Origin: Bremia lactucae
Lineage: Eukaryota; Oomycota; Peronosporomycetes; Peronosporales; Peronosporaceae
Assembly: GCF_004359215.1 (NCBI RefSeq)
Contig: NC_090610.1
Span: 10,323,505 to 10,355,084 of the forward strand
Length of the DNA stretch: 31,580 nt
Direction: 5' to 3'
Shown here: one piece after another, positions 1 to 10,259 of the stretch
How positions within the stretch are numbered: position 1 is the first letter of the stretch
Layout of the letters: the number at the start of each line of letters is the position of its first letter
Program-made: the position numbers and the translations under genes
The notes under the pieces: generated by a model
Told to the model about the DNA's origin: nothing
Databases searched by the model: none
The model's input: the letters and a program-made list of their open reading frames with translations, nothing else

Positions 1-547
1 CGAAAGCTTCGTAAGATACAATGCGCGTTGCGACTGAGATGTTAGACCCCCACTCAATCCATGGCTAATGGCGTTCAGGCCAAGCCGTACCAAAGATGAC
101 ATCATATATTGATTTCAAACGAGGCCAAGACAGTATTTAATGATATCAAAGCCTAAAAGCTCCACTCTCAAGGTCAATAGAGCTTTCGGGACAGTGATAT
201 GGGTCTCATTTGCTAATTAAACAGTGATAAAATCACCTTCACGCGCCTCAGCATGTCGCTGATTACGTTTAAGTGAACAACGTTGAGTATAATTGCAAAA
301 CACTCCTAAGTCAATAAAAATGAGTATGGTTCATTAACGCCATTTACAGTCGCTTTTGCGAACCACGAGATTGTATTTATTCCTCGTGCCATTAGCGCCG
401 AGCCCATTGGGACCTAGTAGGTGCGGAGGGCTTCTATAAAATTTACATTTTTTGCTTCGTACCAGATTCTGGCGGGTACCAGGATAATGGCTCGTCCGAG
501 CCTTGCGAGTGTTGTGTAACGGGCAAGCCGGGCGCAAGTGCCTCGCA
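1..547 (-). pseudogene. Ty3/gypsy gag-protease fragment (E0)
   Basis: Read on the reverse strand from the gap leftwards, this begins in the second half of a CCHC zinc knuckle (HLRPAC), the same motif as in E1 at about 1165. A protease region follows: the active-site segment reads IDLGVFCNY where E1 has IDSGASCN. Further on, YDVIFGTAW and PWIEW match the flap-side segment YDLILGMAW and PWIDW of E1. Several stops and frame changes make it non-functional. It is a diverged relative of E1 lying head to head with it, but the assembly gap falls exactly at the junction, so the arrangement may be a scaffolding product. Confidence 0.75.
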
Positions 548-647
548 NNNNNNNNNNNNNNNNNNNNNNNNNNNNNNNNNNNNNNNNNNNNNNNNNNNNN
601 NNNNNNNNNNNNNNNNNNNNNNNNNNNNNNNNNNNNNNNNNNNNNNN
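548..647. other. Assembly gap of 100 N
   Basis: Exactly 100 unknown bases. This is a common placeholder length, so the true distance and orientation across it are uncertain. It separates E0 from the gag of E1. Confidence 0.98.
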
Positions 648-1499
648 AGACGACGCTTTTTTTTCTCATGGGATTCGGTAATTCAGCAAATGACCAGCAT
701 GTTTGCACCGCCTGATTAGGCTTTACGCATACGATCACGGCTCATAGCGACTCGACAGGGTAAACGAGCCCTAGAGGACCATGCCCAGGAGTTGAGAACA
801 CTCATTGCATCTATGCTTCAAGGCCCGATGCAAGAAGCAACTATCGTAAATTTTTTTGGGGTCTCAATGAGGGCGTTGCCCGGACGGAATTGTTCCGATC
901 TCATCCGGCTACGTTCAAAGAGGCAGTTGCCATAGCGCTACGCGCCGAGTTTGACTTTAAGTCTGCTCGCGTAAGCACGCCTGTCTACCGAACAAGCTCT
1001 ATGAGCACATGGGTTCCGTCTAATAGAGCGGAACCTTGGCGAGTCCGTATGACCTCATCCTAGGATGGATTTAAGCCTCGTTGAGGAAGGAGAAGAGGCA
1101 CTACAAGCTGTGGAACAGCATAAGACCATCCGTAGATGTTATATGTGCGAAAGCACGAAACATTTACGCCCTGCCTGCCCTCTTCGAAATTCGCGTAAAG
1201 CTCTAAAGAGTTCAGCTCCGACCTATACCAGAGATCTGGTACGGTGCGGGAAAACGTCGTTACCCAAAAGGTGCGGGAAAACGTCGATACCCAGTAGGTG
1301 CGGGTGCCCTACGGGGGAAGACCTAGGCTCTGTTGAACATCGAGGAGGTGCGAGTAAACAGAACCTAGCCCCAATTAGCTCAGTGTTCAATGGCACGGGG
1401 CGAGAGTACAAGCCTGGCTTGCTAGTCGCTCAAGCGACTGTAAAGGGCTTTGATAAGCCGTGGTCAATTTTAATTGACTCAGGAGCGTCTTGCAATTAA
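648..1499 (+). pseudogene. E1 gag with CCHC zinc knuckle
   Basis: A retrotransposon gag capsid region is readable across frames from about 650 (FGNSANDQHV) to about 1040 (VARTELFRSH, FKEAVAIALRAEF). The frame then shifts to the ORF starting at 1065 (MDLSLVEEGEEAL). That ORF has a canonical CCHC knuckle, CYMCESTKHLRPAC, near 1141-1182, which binds the genomic RNA in this family. After the knuckle lies a 9-residue tandem repeat (RCGKTS...) absent from E0. The same frame runs on into the protease active site at about 1473-1490 before a TAA at 1497. The N-terminus lies in or before the gap. Confidence 0.85.
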
Positions 1500-2600
1500 G
1501 CTCGACGCCTTTTCCTTGAAGGAAGTCAACAATAAATTGAGGCGCTTAGAGCGCATAAAGGTGATACAATCACTGTTCGCTGAGCGACTGGGACTCGTGT
1601 CACTGTTCCCAAGTTCCAATGAACTTAATATAAAGTTTCTGGACTTTGAAAGTATGGAACGCTGTCTCGTCCTTGATTTGGATTCGAGATATGATCTCAT
1701 CCTTGGTATGGCCTGGAGTAAACACCATGAGCCATGGATCGATTGGAGGTCTAAGACCTTAGGCACCACGCGCAATGTTACTAGCAAAGTTTTGGAGAGT
1801 CATGAACCCACCTTTGCTAGGCAACAAAAGCGCTATCGGCGCGGATCATTGAATGAGGCTGTCAGTGTTTTAGACATTGGCATGTCTGAGTTAACAAACG
1901 CTAATGTTAATAAAACATTAATTATGTGCCCGACTCAGCAGAAATAAGTGGAACGGCACGTACTCCGTCGAGTGACACTCGTTATAATAACGATTCACTA
2001 AATGCTGAAAGCATTGTTGGCCTAAGGCCGAATCATCAAGGGTGCAATATCACTGAGATACGTGGAGTGGCACGTCTAAGTCCACCGAGTATGGTCGGCC
2101 GAGGTGGCACCATACTGAGTGTCAATAGTGACACTATTGGCGGTTCGCCAGGGCATTTGAATCAAACCTATCTTATGCTCGTAAAGCGACACGTAAGCGT
2201 TCGCTGGATAAGGAGGTTGATTTACCTAACTCCTTGTCGGATGTCAAATTAGACACCATGTCTTGAATAGAACCAAACCAGGCTGGAAAATTCGGGGACG
2301 TGAATGTCCCGGCCTCTTAGAGGCGTATTGTCTCCACTCCAAGACAGGATGGACACGAAGCGTGTATACCCTCACCAAGTGATACGAGTGAGCAATTACA
2401 TACGCTTGTAAATGGCGTAACCGGTAACATTGAAGAGGAAGTTAGCCTTGCGGTAATCCCCTCGTTACATGCTCTTTTAGAGCTAGACGAAATGTCTATT
2501 GATGAGTGCGGTGAGCCTCAAAAGCTGGTGACTTATCTGAAACGGTGGTCATTTGACCTATGGTTGAGTTAAACTCATCGTCACTTCTCGACGAAGCTGT
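1461..2600 (+). pseudogene. E1 aspartic protease and protease-RT linker
   Basis: The retropepsin active site IDSGAS is coded at about 1473-1490 in the gag frame. The rest of the fold continues in the frame of 1474-1947, with a hydrophobic stretch (NIKFLDFES), the pair YDLILGMAW and EPWIDW, then a low-complexity linker. The linker runs through 2600 in broken frames (PSLHALLELDEMS is readable near 2460). The enzyme would process the Gag-Pol polyprotein inside the virus-like particle. It is inactive here because the frame is broken directly after the active site. Confidence 0.8.
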
Positions 2601-2605
2601 CCTGG

Positions 2606-3462
2606 ATGACACAAAAGCTGCACTTAGTGCGCGAAGTGGGTCATCGATCCTTAAAGATCCTACGGATCCCTTATTATTCCTTAATTAAGGAATCCCAAGA
2701 TGTGGTATGTAATAACCCACAATCTGTTTTACCTCCGGATAGAGGTGTTCGTCATAAAATTGACTTGGTTCCGGGAACCAAATACTGTGACACAAGACAA
2801 TGGCCTTTACCAAGGGAGCAGTGTGACGTCATTGACGATTTCTTCCGTGCTAAGCACGAGGCTGGAATGGTACGAGAGAGCAAATGTCCTCATTCGACAC
2901 CGACATTTTGTGTCAAAAAGCTAATGGTAAACAGCGCATTGTACATGCTTACAATAAGCTTAATGCTGCCACTATACCAGCACAAACTCCCATTCCTAGA
3001 AAGGATGTTCTATAGAACAATATAGGGGGATGTACAATGTACAGTATTCTTGACTAAGTTGATGGTTACTACCAACTGCTCATGCGAGCTAGCGATATCC
3101 CGCTTACAGCGGTTACCACCCAAGTGGAATGCTTAGGGAGTGGTTCGGTATGCCACAAGGGCTTCACAACGCCCCGGCAACATTGAATCGTCTAGTAACG
3201 CAACTGTTCCGCCCTCATCGAGGTTACGCACAGACTAATTTCGATGACATTTTTGTCCATAGCCGTGCGGACCAGGGTCGGTCGGATATGGAAAACCATT
3301 TTGACCATTTGCGAGCAGTGCTCGAGTGTATGCGCACAAAACAGATTGTATGCCAATGCATCTAAATGCATTTTAGCACAGACGAAATTTTTTTTAGGAT
3401 GCTTCATTGGAAAGCGAGGCCTTAGAGTGGATCCCGCTAAGGTAAAAGCCATAGTTGATTGA
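2606..3462 (+). pseudogene. E1 reverse transcriptase
   Basis: The fingers/palm part is in 2606-3025 (LVPGTKYC, QWPLPREQ, HSTPTFCVKK). The palm is in 3129-3365 (WFGMPQGLHNAPAT, then NFDDIFVHSRA). The connection to RNase H follows at 3370-3460 (GLRVDPAKVKAI). The catalytic Y-x-D-D box reads NFDD (3237-3248): both aspartates are kept but Tyr is replaced by Asn. The segment between 3026 and 3128 is in a third frame. This enzyme copies element RNA to cDNA; here it is broken by at least three frame changes. Confidence 0.88.
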
Positions 3463-4595
3463 CCGGTTCTTAAAAGCCAAAAGGATTTGCGTAATTGGGT
3501 CTCGCCAATTAATTACACAAATACAGCGAAAAATTACGCTGATTTGGCTAGGCCATTATCTAATCTCCTTAAAAAGGATACAGAATGGTGCTGGACTAGC
3601 ACCGAAAATAATGCTTTTCGACCAGTTAAGGATAGTCTCATGTGCTAAGCATACCGATACCATTTATTCTGAGCCAGCCCATGCCCCGATTCTGGCACTG
3701 CCAAGCACAAATTGGCCTTTTAAGTGTCGTCTGTGACGAATCAGATTTTGCCATTGGCAGTGCTCTGTTACAAACAGATGTTGATGGGCATGAACGTGTT
3801 ATTGCGTTCGAGTCTAGACAGCTTAAAGCTGCAGAAAAGAGCAACCCAGTTCATGACAAAGAGTTACTTGCTATGAAGTATGCTCTCGTCAAATTTAGAG
3901 TTCATCTGCTCGGCTCTAAGCCGTTTGTGATATATACAGATCACGCGTCATTACGCACGGTGACTAAGTCGCCCCATCTCTCACAGAGAATGGCCAGATG
4001 GCTATCCTTTTTCGCGGAATACAACTTCGAGGTGAAGTATAAACCCGGCAAGCAGAATGCTTTGGCTGATGCGTTATCACGCAGGCCGGATTATGAGCTC
4101 TCTCATCTAACGACTATCATGTCACCTATTCCTGAATTAATCCGTTCGGCTTACGCCGAGGATGAACAGTGTGTAGCTCTGCTACGAGCTCTAAAGAACT
4201 CTGATTCAGGTATTAAATTGCCGGCACGTTGGCGTGCAAGGTTACATCGATTTTCTATCGATAACGACCTGTTGCTTTATTGCACAGACATCGCGGACCC
4301 TCCGCGTGTCGTTGTTCCTCATGATGAGGATTTGAAGTACCGAATCCTATATGAGGCACACGATACTGTCCTTGGTGGTCATCTCGGTAGAGAAAAGACC
4401 TACGGCTCTATCAGCCAGAGTTATTGGTGGTGCAAACTTTATAAATGGGTCAGCACATATGTTCGCACAAGCGAAACGTGCCAACGGGTTAAACCCTCGG
4501 CACATGCTGCTGCGCCACTGGCGAGTCTTCCCGTCCCCATAGGATGCTGGAGTCCATTAGTATGGATTTTGTTTTCGGTCTATCGAAAGATTTAG
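3463..4595 (+). pseudogene. E1 RNase H and integrase zinc-binding domain
   Basis: The longest intact stretch of E1 (open 3642-4595, 317 codons). RNase H motifs are visible: VVCDESDFAIGSALLQ (first catalytic Asp), KELLAMKYAL, YTDHASLR, and NALADALSRRP. The integrase N-terminal H2C2 domain follows (YEAHDTVLGGHLGREKTY, then TSETCQRVKPS). The first Cys of its CxxC pair is Ser here. At about 4540 the reading frame shifts and the integrase core continues in another frame. RNase H would remove the RNA template during cDNA synthesis. Confidence 0.9.
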
Positions 4596-5225
4596 CCGGT
4601 AACTCCGGCATAGTGGTCTTTGTTGACCGTTTGAGCAAAATGGCTCACTTAGCGGCCGTGCCGGATTCCATTGACGGAGAGGGTACAGCTAAGCTGTTTA
4701 TCGATCGCGTGTTTCGACAACATGGTTTGCCAGTGGCAATTGTCTCTGATCGGGATCCCCGTTTCACGGGTAATTTCTGGAAACCAATTTTCCGAGTGCT
4801 TGGCACCTGATTGGATATGTCCACTGCGGACCATCCGCAGACCGATGGTCAAACTGAACGTGTGAATCGCGTCACTGAAGACGTTTTACGCAGTGTGTGT
4901 GCTCAGACACCAAAGCGCTGGAGCTCAATGCTCCCAGTGGAGGAGTTTGCGTTAAATGACGCTGTACATGCCTCTACAGGCTATACTCCGTTCTATATAA
5001 ACGGTCTTACCCACCCGCGCATTCCACTAACGATACCACTGCGTAATTGAGGGCTTGGTGGGGGAGAATTGGCCGATAGGCTTGCTGATACTAGCCCTGT
5101 TACCGTTCGGAAACAAGTAAGCGAGTTTCTCGCGACGCGATTTAGTGTCTTAAGACATGTAAGGGATACGATGGCTGATAGCCAAGACAAACACAAAAAC
5201 AAGCAGATGCCAAAGCAGAAGCTGT
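4544..5225 (+). pseudogene. E1 integrase catalytic core
   Basis: The DDE core is complete at residue level: SMDFVFGLSKD (first Asp), VSDRDPRFTG (second Asp), DGQTERVNRV (Glu). An in-frame TGA at 4808-4810 splits it (LGT stop LDMSTADH), and a second in-frame TGA follows at 5048. Both fit single-base decay, for instance CGA to TGA. The frame then runs open to about 5220 (LRHVRDTMADSQDKHKNKQ), the helical linker typical of Ty3 integrases. The product would insert the cDNA into the host chromosome. Confidence 0.9.
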
Positions 5226-5237
5226 ATTAATTCTTAT

Positions 5238-5905
5238 ATGGTCGGAGACCGAGTGTTACTAAACGCTAAAAACCTACCTACCAACTTGGTTTCCGCGGTG
5301 TTCAAGACCAAATTGCGCCAGCGCTTTATTGGACCATTTACGGTCATGACCAAGAAGGGCCTAGCTTATACGCTAAACCTTCCCAGCAAGCTGCGTACAC
5401 ACCCAGTGTTTTACATTGGCTTGCTTAAGCCATATCGGGACCCTTCCCACGTGGACTTGAAGGCGCTTGCGCCGAGACAGGCGGTCGTGCCGCAGATTGC
5501 TGCATCCTCACCAGGATGTCCAGCTGGCCCTTTAAACGACGCTGCTGATGCTCCAGCGTCGAAAGACGGTCCCGAACCGCCTCAAAAGAGCTCTCAACCC
5601 GAGCAAGGACCTCACGAAGAAGTTGCACCTCGTGCCGTAATGCATCAAATGCTTCCGCCGAAATTTCGGCCCCCTCCCACGCTGCTTGTGCGCGGGGGAA
5701 CCTTCAATTTCATGTGGAGAAACGTTTAAAGCGACGTCGTCGTGAGGGTCAATACCAGTATCTGGTGAAGTGGCTAGGGTACCCCTCTTCTGAAAACTCT
5801 TGGGAGTTCGAGGTACCTCTTCGGCAAGATTGCCCGTACGCCGTTGACGTTTTTGAGCGCGAAGTACAGGGTCAACTCGCGTCAAACGACGCTTCCCACC
5901 ACTAA
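5238..5905 (+). pseudogene. E1 integrase C-terminal domain and chromodomain
   Basis: The ORF at 5238 gives the SH3-like integrase tail (GDRVLLNAKNLPTN, KLRQRFIGPFTVM, THPVFYIGLLKPYRDP). It then has a proline-rich spacer. After a frame change near 5710 comes a chromodomain (YQYLVKWLGYPSSENSWEFE) ending at 5905. Chromodomains in this lineage guide integration to particular chromatin. The aromatic cage positions Y and W are present. The end of this ORF is overlapped on the opposite strand by the antisense ORF. Confidence 0.88.
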
Positions 5906-6869
5906 ACGTGGGATTAGGCAGATTTAAAGCCTCAGTGCGGCTTCGATCAATGGTTGTACGGTCAACCGAAGCACTGAAATATTGGCTAGGCCTTTCTTCG
6001 TTTTGTGGCATAAATGTTATACGTAACTGGCCTTTGTTTTTAAGCTTAGCAAAGTCGAAGCAAAGCTTCCGTTCCAAACGAACATCACCTCTATCCGCAG
6101 ACTCTCGGGTATTCCAGATATTACGGAGTTTGCGGGCCCAGTGAATCCATTTCCCAAATGGGACTTCGTTTTTAGTTCTTGTTTCGTTTGGAAGCAAAAC
6201 GATCGGAAGTTCCCTCATGGAGGTCACCGAAGCCCCACGGGCTTGATCACGTAAACGAGTCAGATACTGGCTTCGCTTCATTACCTTCGGCGCAAGGTAT
6301 TGCTCATGAAGAGCGTCGCGGGCAGCAATCTCCTCCGGCGTCCTCGCCGGGTCACCTGAGATCCAGGTGCTCAAGCTGTGACCCGCTATATCGTTGAGAC
6401 GCTCGTCCGCACTTAGCGGAGTGAATCTATAATCAGTATGAGCTTTAGCTTTCGCTACTTCGGCAGCTCGACGACGAGCTCATTCCTCTATGAGGATTAT
6501 CTGCTCTGGCTCTTTATCGAGCGGATTCGTAATGATGTTGGACTCAGGGTCGCGTGTCCTGCTCAATGCAGTTAATACATCAGTGGCACCACGTTCTGGG
6601 TTCTGATTCGGGGCCCGCCGACGTTCATCCGGAGAAGAAGGCGTGAGAGAACGACGCTCTTTCTCCTCCTTCTCGGATGGAGAGTGACTTTCAAAGTCCA
6701 CCATTCCCTCATCGTCGAGGAAGGTGCTAAGAGTCTGTGACACACGCTTGATTGTCATTAGACAAAGGAATGGAAGACACAACCAAACGGTTAGCTGTTT
6801 AGGTTCCAACCTCAAAGAGGAAATGAAGCGAATGTTGTCACTCGGTGTCAACAGTCTGATGTGGGAGGG
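5532..6869 (-). pseudogene. Antisense accessory ORF of E1, one in-frame stop
   Basis: On the strand opposite to pol, a single reading frame is open from within the 3' LTR (nominal Met at 6914) to 5532 except for one TGA at 6480-6482: 144 codons before it and 315 after it. Segments look protein-like: an acidic and serine-rich part (SPSEKEEKERRSLTPSSPDERR), then a basic, Trp-containing part (FGKWIHWARKLRNIW). I recognise no family. The last 370 bp lie antisense to the chromodomain, so the natural end may be nearer 5906. Copies E2, E5 and E6 have an ORF in the same place and orientation. Plant Ty3 elements such as Grande are known to carry antisense ORFs; homology is not claimed. Confidence 0.55.
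6861..6869 (+). promoter_or_regulatory. Polypurine tract of E1
   Basis: GTGGGAGGG directly precedes the LTR start TGTAATGGGG. A purine run in this position primes plus-strand cDNA synthesis. It supports the forward polarity of E1 and shows that the antisense ORF is internal to the element. Confidence 0.7.
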
Positions 6870-7196
6870 TGTAATGGGGCACACATTGGTTGGAGAACCG
6901 TTGTTATGGTACATTTACTTTATGGGTAAAATATCCTTTTATCTAATTTTAAAATAGTTAGTTTCTTAGATCCCATTTATTATGGGTAACAAATGTGGTC
7001 GCCACCAGATATTAATCTGGCGGCCAAAATCTATTTTAATTACCTAGTATAAGATTTTTAGATTTTAATAATTAAATAAAGTGCAGTTCCCCTTTTGATC
7101 TTAAAGCGTTAAGTGCCTTCAGTTCAATAGAACCAAGTGACTCTCTGAGTCTGAAAGTCTTCCTCTGACTTTAGGAGCGAAGGTAGCTCCGCTACA
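6870..7196 (+). repeat. 3' LTR of E1 (327 bp)
   Basis: Begins TGTAATGGGG after the purine tract and ends CTCCGCTACA, the TG...CA form, with ends like those of the other LTRs here (TGTAAC...GTTACA or GCTACA). The next bases are ATATC; the target duplication cannot be checked because the 5' end of the element is missing. Confidence 0.7.
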
Positions 7197-7536
7197 ATAT
7201 CCATGCCTCCTATTGCGGATGTCGGTTACAGTGTGAGAATTTTTCAGTAGTGAATAGCTGGAAGGAAGGTTGCATCATTTGCTATATCTTTGTCTAAATT
7301 TGTATTAGGCTTGAGCTTGCCTACCAGGGTATGACTTTTTAAAAAAAAGCGCAAAACGCGTGAATTCACAGCTCGTTCTTTTTGATACAGTACGACAATT
7401 TTGCCGCCTTTATAGATCTGCCGATTTAAGCAGCTTAAATGTAATAAAATGTCTAATTATCCCAATAAAGGCGTCTTACAGCCAAAATTTATAACGTACT
7501 ATCATAGCGAGTTGCACACCCGGCCACACAACTCAG
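7197..7536. other. Intergenic stretch between E1 and the dynactin gene
   Basis: AT-rich, with no ORF I can support. It is the 3' flank of the dynactin gene, which ends at 7537. No clear reverse-strand AATAAA was found. Confidence 0.6.
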
Positions 7537-9171
7537 CTATGACGGCATTGGGGCCGTAATAACAACTGGGACAGTAAGAAGTGAATTTTCAATCACTTCA
7601 TGCGCGTCTTCATCAAACTTTTCTGTGTCCATAATGAATCGTGCAGAAATAATTGAGATCGAATCAACAGGTTTTATCAAGAGCTGCCAGTGGCAGCGAA
7701 TCGTAATTATACAATGTAAAAGCAATTAGTTACGCATAACATCGTAAGAAATAAGCTTACCGAGAGTTTTATCTTAATATAATTTCGGGCAGCTTGAAGC
7801 AGAATCGCGTTGGGAATATCACCATTAGCACCGTATGGCAACTCCTCTTGAATGAAAGCATCCGCAAGAGTTGGGTCTTCATAAGGGCCAACAATAATTG
7901 GAGTCAAATCTTGCAGTAAAACCTAATCAAACACAAATGAAATCCAAAGAATAGCAAATTATTTATGTCAACAAAAAGTATACCTGTCCATTCTCACGTA
8001 TATCACCACCAGCTCCCAAATTTGCAGAAGCAGAGCGAAAAGTGATGCGGATTGCATCATCAAGTGGATTTTCCACAAAAAGAACGCATTCCAGATTTCC
8101 AGTACCTTCAACACGGTATGGTAGTCGCTGGAAGGTAACAATGGGCACGTGATATGCGGCTAAATTAGCTTTCTTAAACCAAGACGCAGATACGGGTAAC
8201 GAGCTATCGCCACTCATAGGACTGATCTGGGGCTTTACAAGAATACCAGCCGTGCCATGTTTAATCGACTCGGCACAACGCCAAGCGCGCTTTGCGCGCA
8301 GCAGTGGCCGATAAGGGGTAAGCAACTTCACGTCCCGTGACTGATTTAACGGGTTCTGCAGCCGCTGGTGCAGCGTCGACACCTCGCCCATTTCACATTT
8401 TTGCGAAAGAACTTTCAACATTTTACGCGTCATCTCTGGTGTGTCTTCCTTCCAAGAAGCCCCTTCGTTTTGAAGTACCGCAAGCTGCTTTTTTAACTCG
8501 GGCCATTGATGTTCGAGTCTGTTCTCAATCAGCCTCATTTCCTTCTCCTGCAACTTATTCAGCGCCTGATCGTACTTCCATCCTCCCATTGCAACCAGTC
8601 TTTTATATTTAAACTTTTTGATGTGGTTCTCACGCTGAAGCTCTTTCATTGAGTCCGCAAGCGCCTGAAGTGAGCTACCACGCCCAAAGGCATTTTTAAA
8701 AGATGATGTCATCGTTGCAGCGTTGCCTCCACTAGCCAAAGATACCGAGGGAGTTATGTAATACGACTGCAATGCCTGAAATACATCTTCGTGAACCGCT
8801 TGACGCTCGCGAGTGATAGCTGCCATAATCAACGCGTCCGGGTCATCGTCTACCCATTCTAGCTCATAAGAGTCCCAGCGGCAGTGCGCACACAGTAGAA
8901 AGTAGCCCTGACAGCTTTCGTGAAATGCCGTGGAAAGTATTGTCTGGCACGTGGGGCAACTAAAGCATCGGCTTGAGCGGTTCTGATACATGGATGCTTC
9001 CTTTGATGGCATATTTACCAGTAAATTTCCACAGTAGAAAGATTCAAACTCCTCCACGCTGCATTGTGGTAGACGACACACCAGTTTTTGACGCGTTTCA
9101 CTGTAAAAGAGTAAACTTACGGGCGCCAGGTGTCCACATTTGCAAGCATAGCGAACGCTAACGTCGGCCAT
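7537..9171 (-). CDS. DCTN4: Dynactin subunit 4 (p62), three exons
   Basis: Dynactin p62 sits in the pointed-end complex of dynactin, the activator of cytoplasmic dynein. Exon 1 is 9171-7984, intron 1 is 7983-7923 (61 bp, GT...AG), exon 2 is 7922-7761, intron 2 is 7760-7684 (77 bp, GT...AG), exon 3 is 7683-7537. All joins are phase 0 and give about 498 residues, near the usual 460-500. The N-terminus carries the family's zinc-binding cysteines (C10, C12, C32, C37, C47, C69, C72, C75, C94, C97) with NMPSKEAS and CAHCRWDS closely matching p62. A charged helical stretch lies near residues 175-250. The Met at 9171 is the only plausible start, just before YACKCGH. The last intron acceptor is the least certain choice. 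The frame is intact, so the gene is probably functional. Confidence 0.9.
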
Positions 9172-9260
9172 TGCACGAAATACCTCGCAACTATGACATG
9201 CCCTATTTGTTAAGCTTATTAATTGCTTATTTTAGGGAAAAAAAATCAAAAGTAAGGGTG
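9172..9260 (-). promoter_or_regulatory. Residual 5' flank of the dynactin gene
   Basis: Only 89 bp remain between the start codon and the outer edge of the E2 3' LTR. It is AT-rich with an A run at about 9239-9246. It is too short to be sure of a native promoter, so the LTR is now part of the upstream region. Confidence 0.5.
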
Positions 9261-9667
9261 TGTTAACCGGGCACTGCCGACTTGTACTGCTTCAGTACAA
9301 GTCCACTTCGCACTGCTTCAATGCAAGTGGTTGCCTCACGTCACTTTACGTGCACTAATACGTGCAGAGGAAGACTCTTTTTAATACACTTCCTTTAAAG
9401 AGGGTTAAAAGTAAACTGTATTCAATATAATTAAGCTCTTCTGTTTCTATCTATTTACTACTAACTTAATTATAAACTAATACAGAACATGAAATAAAAT
9501 CTAATCTGTCTCTCTCTTTGCGCGCGTCCCGTGCTGACTGGACCGCGGAGCAAGTAGATATAATGGCCTGTATCTACCAATGGATAAGCATTCCGAATAT
9601 TACTATGGGTTGTAATATTTTCAAATATTATCTACCTTTTAGATAATATATTAATTAACAAGCTTTA
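9261..9667 (-). repeat. 3' LTR of E2, lacking its first ~36 bp
   Basis: Matches the E2 5' LTR and the E6 LTR over most of its length, including the ACTTGTACTG/CAGTACAAGT hairpin near 9279-9301 and the segment around GACTGGACCGCGGAGCAAG. The outer end is TGTTAACC on the forward strand (AACA on the reverse). Similarity stops at 9667 within TTTA; the missing start of the LTR is found at 10957-10994 in the other orientation. Confidence 0.8.
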
Positions 9668-9724
9668 CTCCAATGAGTGACGCTTACCGCGCGTGTTCAA
9701 GACCATCCTCCAATACATGGAGGT

Positions 9725-10130
9725 AGCGGTCGAATTTGTTGATCTTCGACTCTTGATCCGACACAGGGTTCGGATCTAATTTTACCTCCTCCAATACAAC
9801 CTTTGGTGGAGTTCCGCGGTGGCCAACGGCTCCTTGTGGAACGTATTCAAAGCCACCGTGATGTGAAGGGGCAGCGAACGAGTTATCTGGTTAACAAGCG
9901 CGGTTTTTCAGCTTTGCATGACAGATGGGAGCCTCGTTCCCAGCTGGTTGTTGACGTTGAGGGCCTCGTCCGTTAGTATAACGAGACTCATCAGATGGAT
10001 TAGAGGGTCCATTGAAAAACGCGCGCCCCTGGCGCGTGTAAATCGATTGCAAAAAACGTCAATCGCATCGGCATCTCAATAGAGATGCGAGCCCTTCCCC
10101 AGGGTGATGAAAGGGAGTAAACATCCCCTT
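9725..10130 (+). pseudogene. E2 pol C-terminus with chromodomain
   Basis: A proline-rich spacer (LILPPPIQPLVEFRGGQRLL) is followed by a chromodomain, HRDVKGQRTSYLV then HDRWEPRSQLVVDVEGLV, at about 9855-9975. A stop then falls before YNETH. This is the tail of the same kind of pol as in E1. It is separated from its integrase at 10995 onwards by the inversion. Several later stops break the extreme C-terminus. Confidence 0.75.
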
Positions 10131-10259
10131 TCACGTTTCGTATTGTTGACTCAAGATGGACACGGATCACCCCACGTGAGGCATGGAAGTCGTGCCTCAC
10201 GAGACGACCGATGCAATTTTAAACCTTGCACCGGTTGGAGTTCTTTCCTCAAACTTAAC

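Larger units (their letters stand above)
648..7196 (+). mobile_element. Ty3/gypsy chromovirus E1 (5' truncated at the gap)
   Basis: Order on the forward strand: gag with CCHC, aspartic protease, RT, RNase H, integrase zinc domain, integrase core, integrase C-terminal domain, chromodomain, an antisense ORF, polypurine tract, 3' LTR. This is the domain order of Ty3/gypsy elements, and the chromodomain places it with chromoviruses. No 5' LTR or PBS is visible; they would lie in or beyond the gap. Many frameshifts and stops show it is dead. It ends 340 bp downstream of the stop codon of the dynactin gene, which faces it on the other strand. Confidence 0.9.

Noticed and set aside
548..647. Biological inverted junction of E0 and E1
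   Set aside because: The join coincides with a 100-N gap, so orientation may be a scaffolding choice; not counted as firm evidence.
5238..5628. Short reverse ORF opposite the E1 integrase tail (5425-5628)
   Set aside because: It has a coiled-coil look, but lies opposite the proline-rich spacer coding region and overlaps the longer antisense frame; not supported as a gene.
8337..8612. Forward ORF inside the dynactin gene
   Set aside because: Shadow of dynactin exon 1, which has clear family motifs on the reverse strand.
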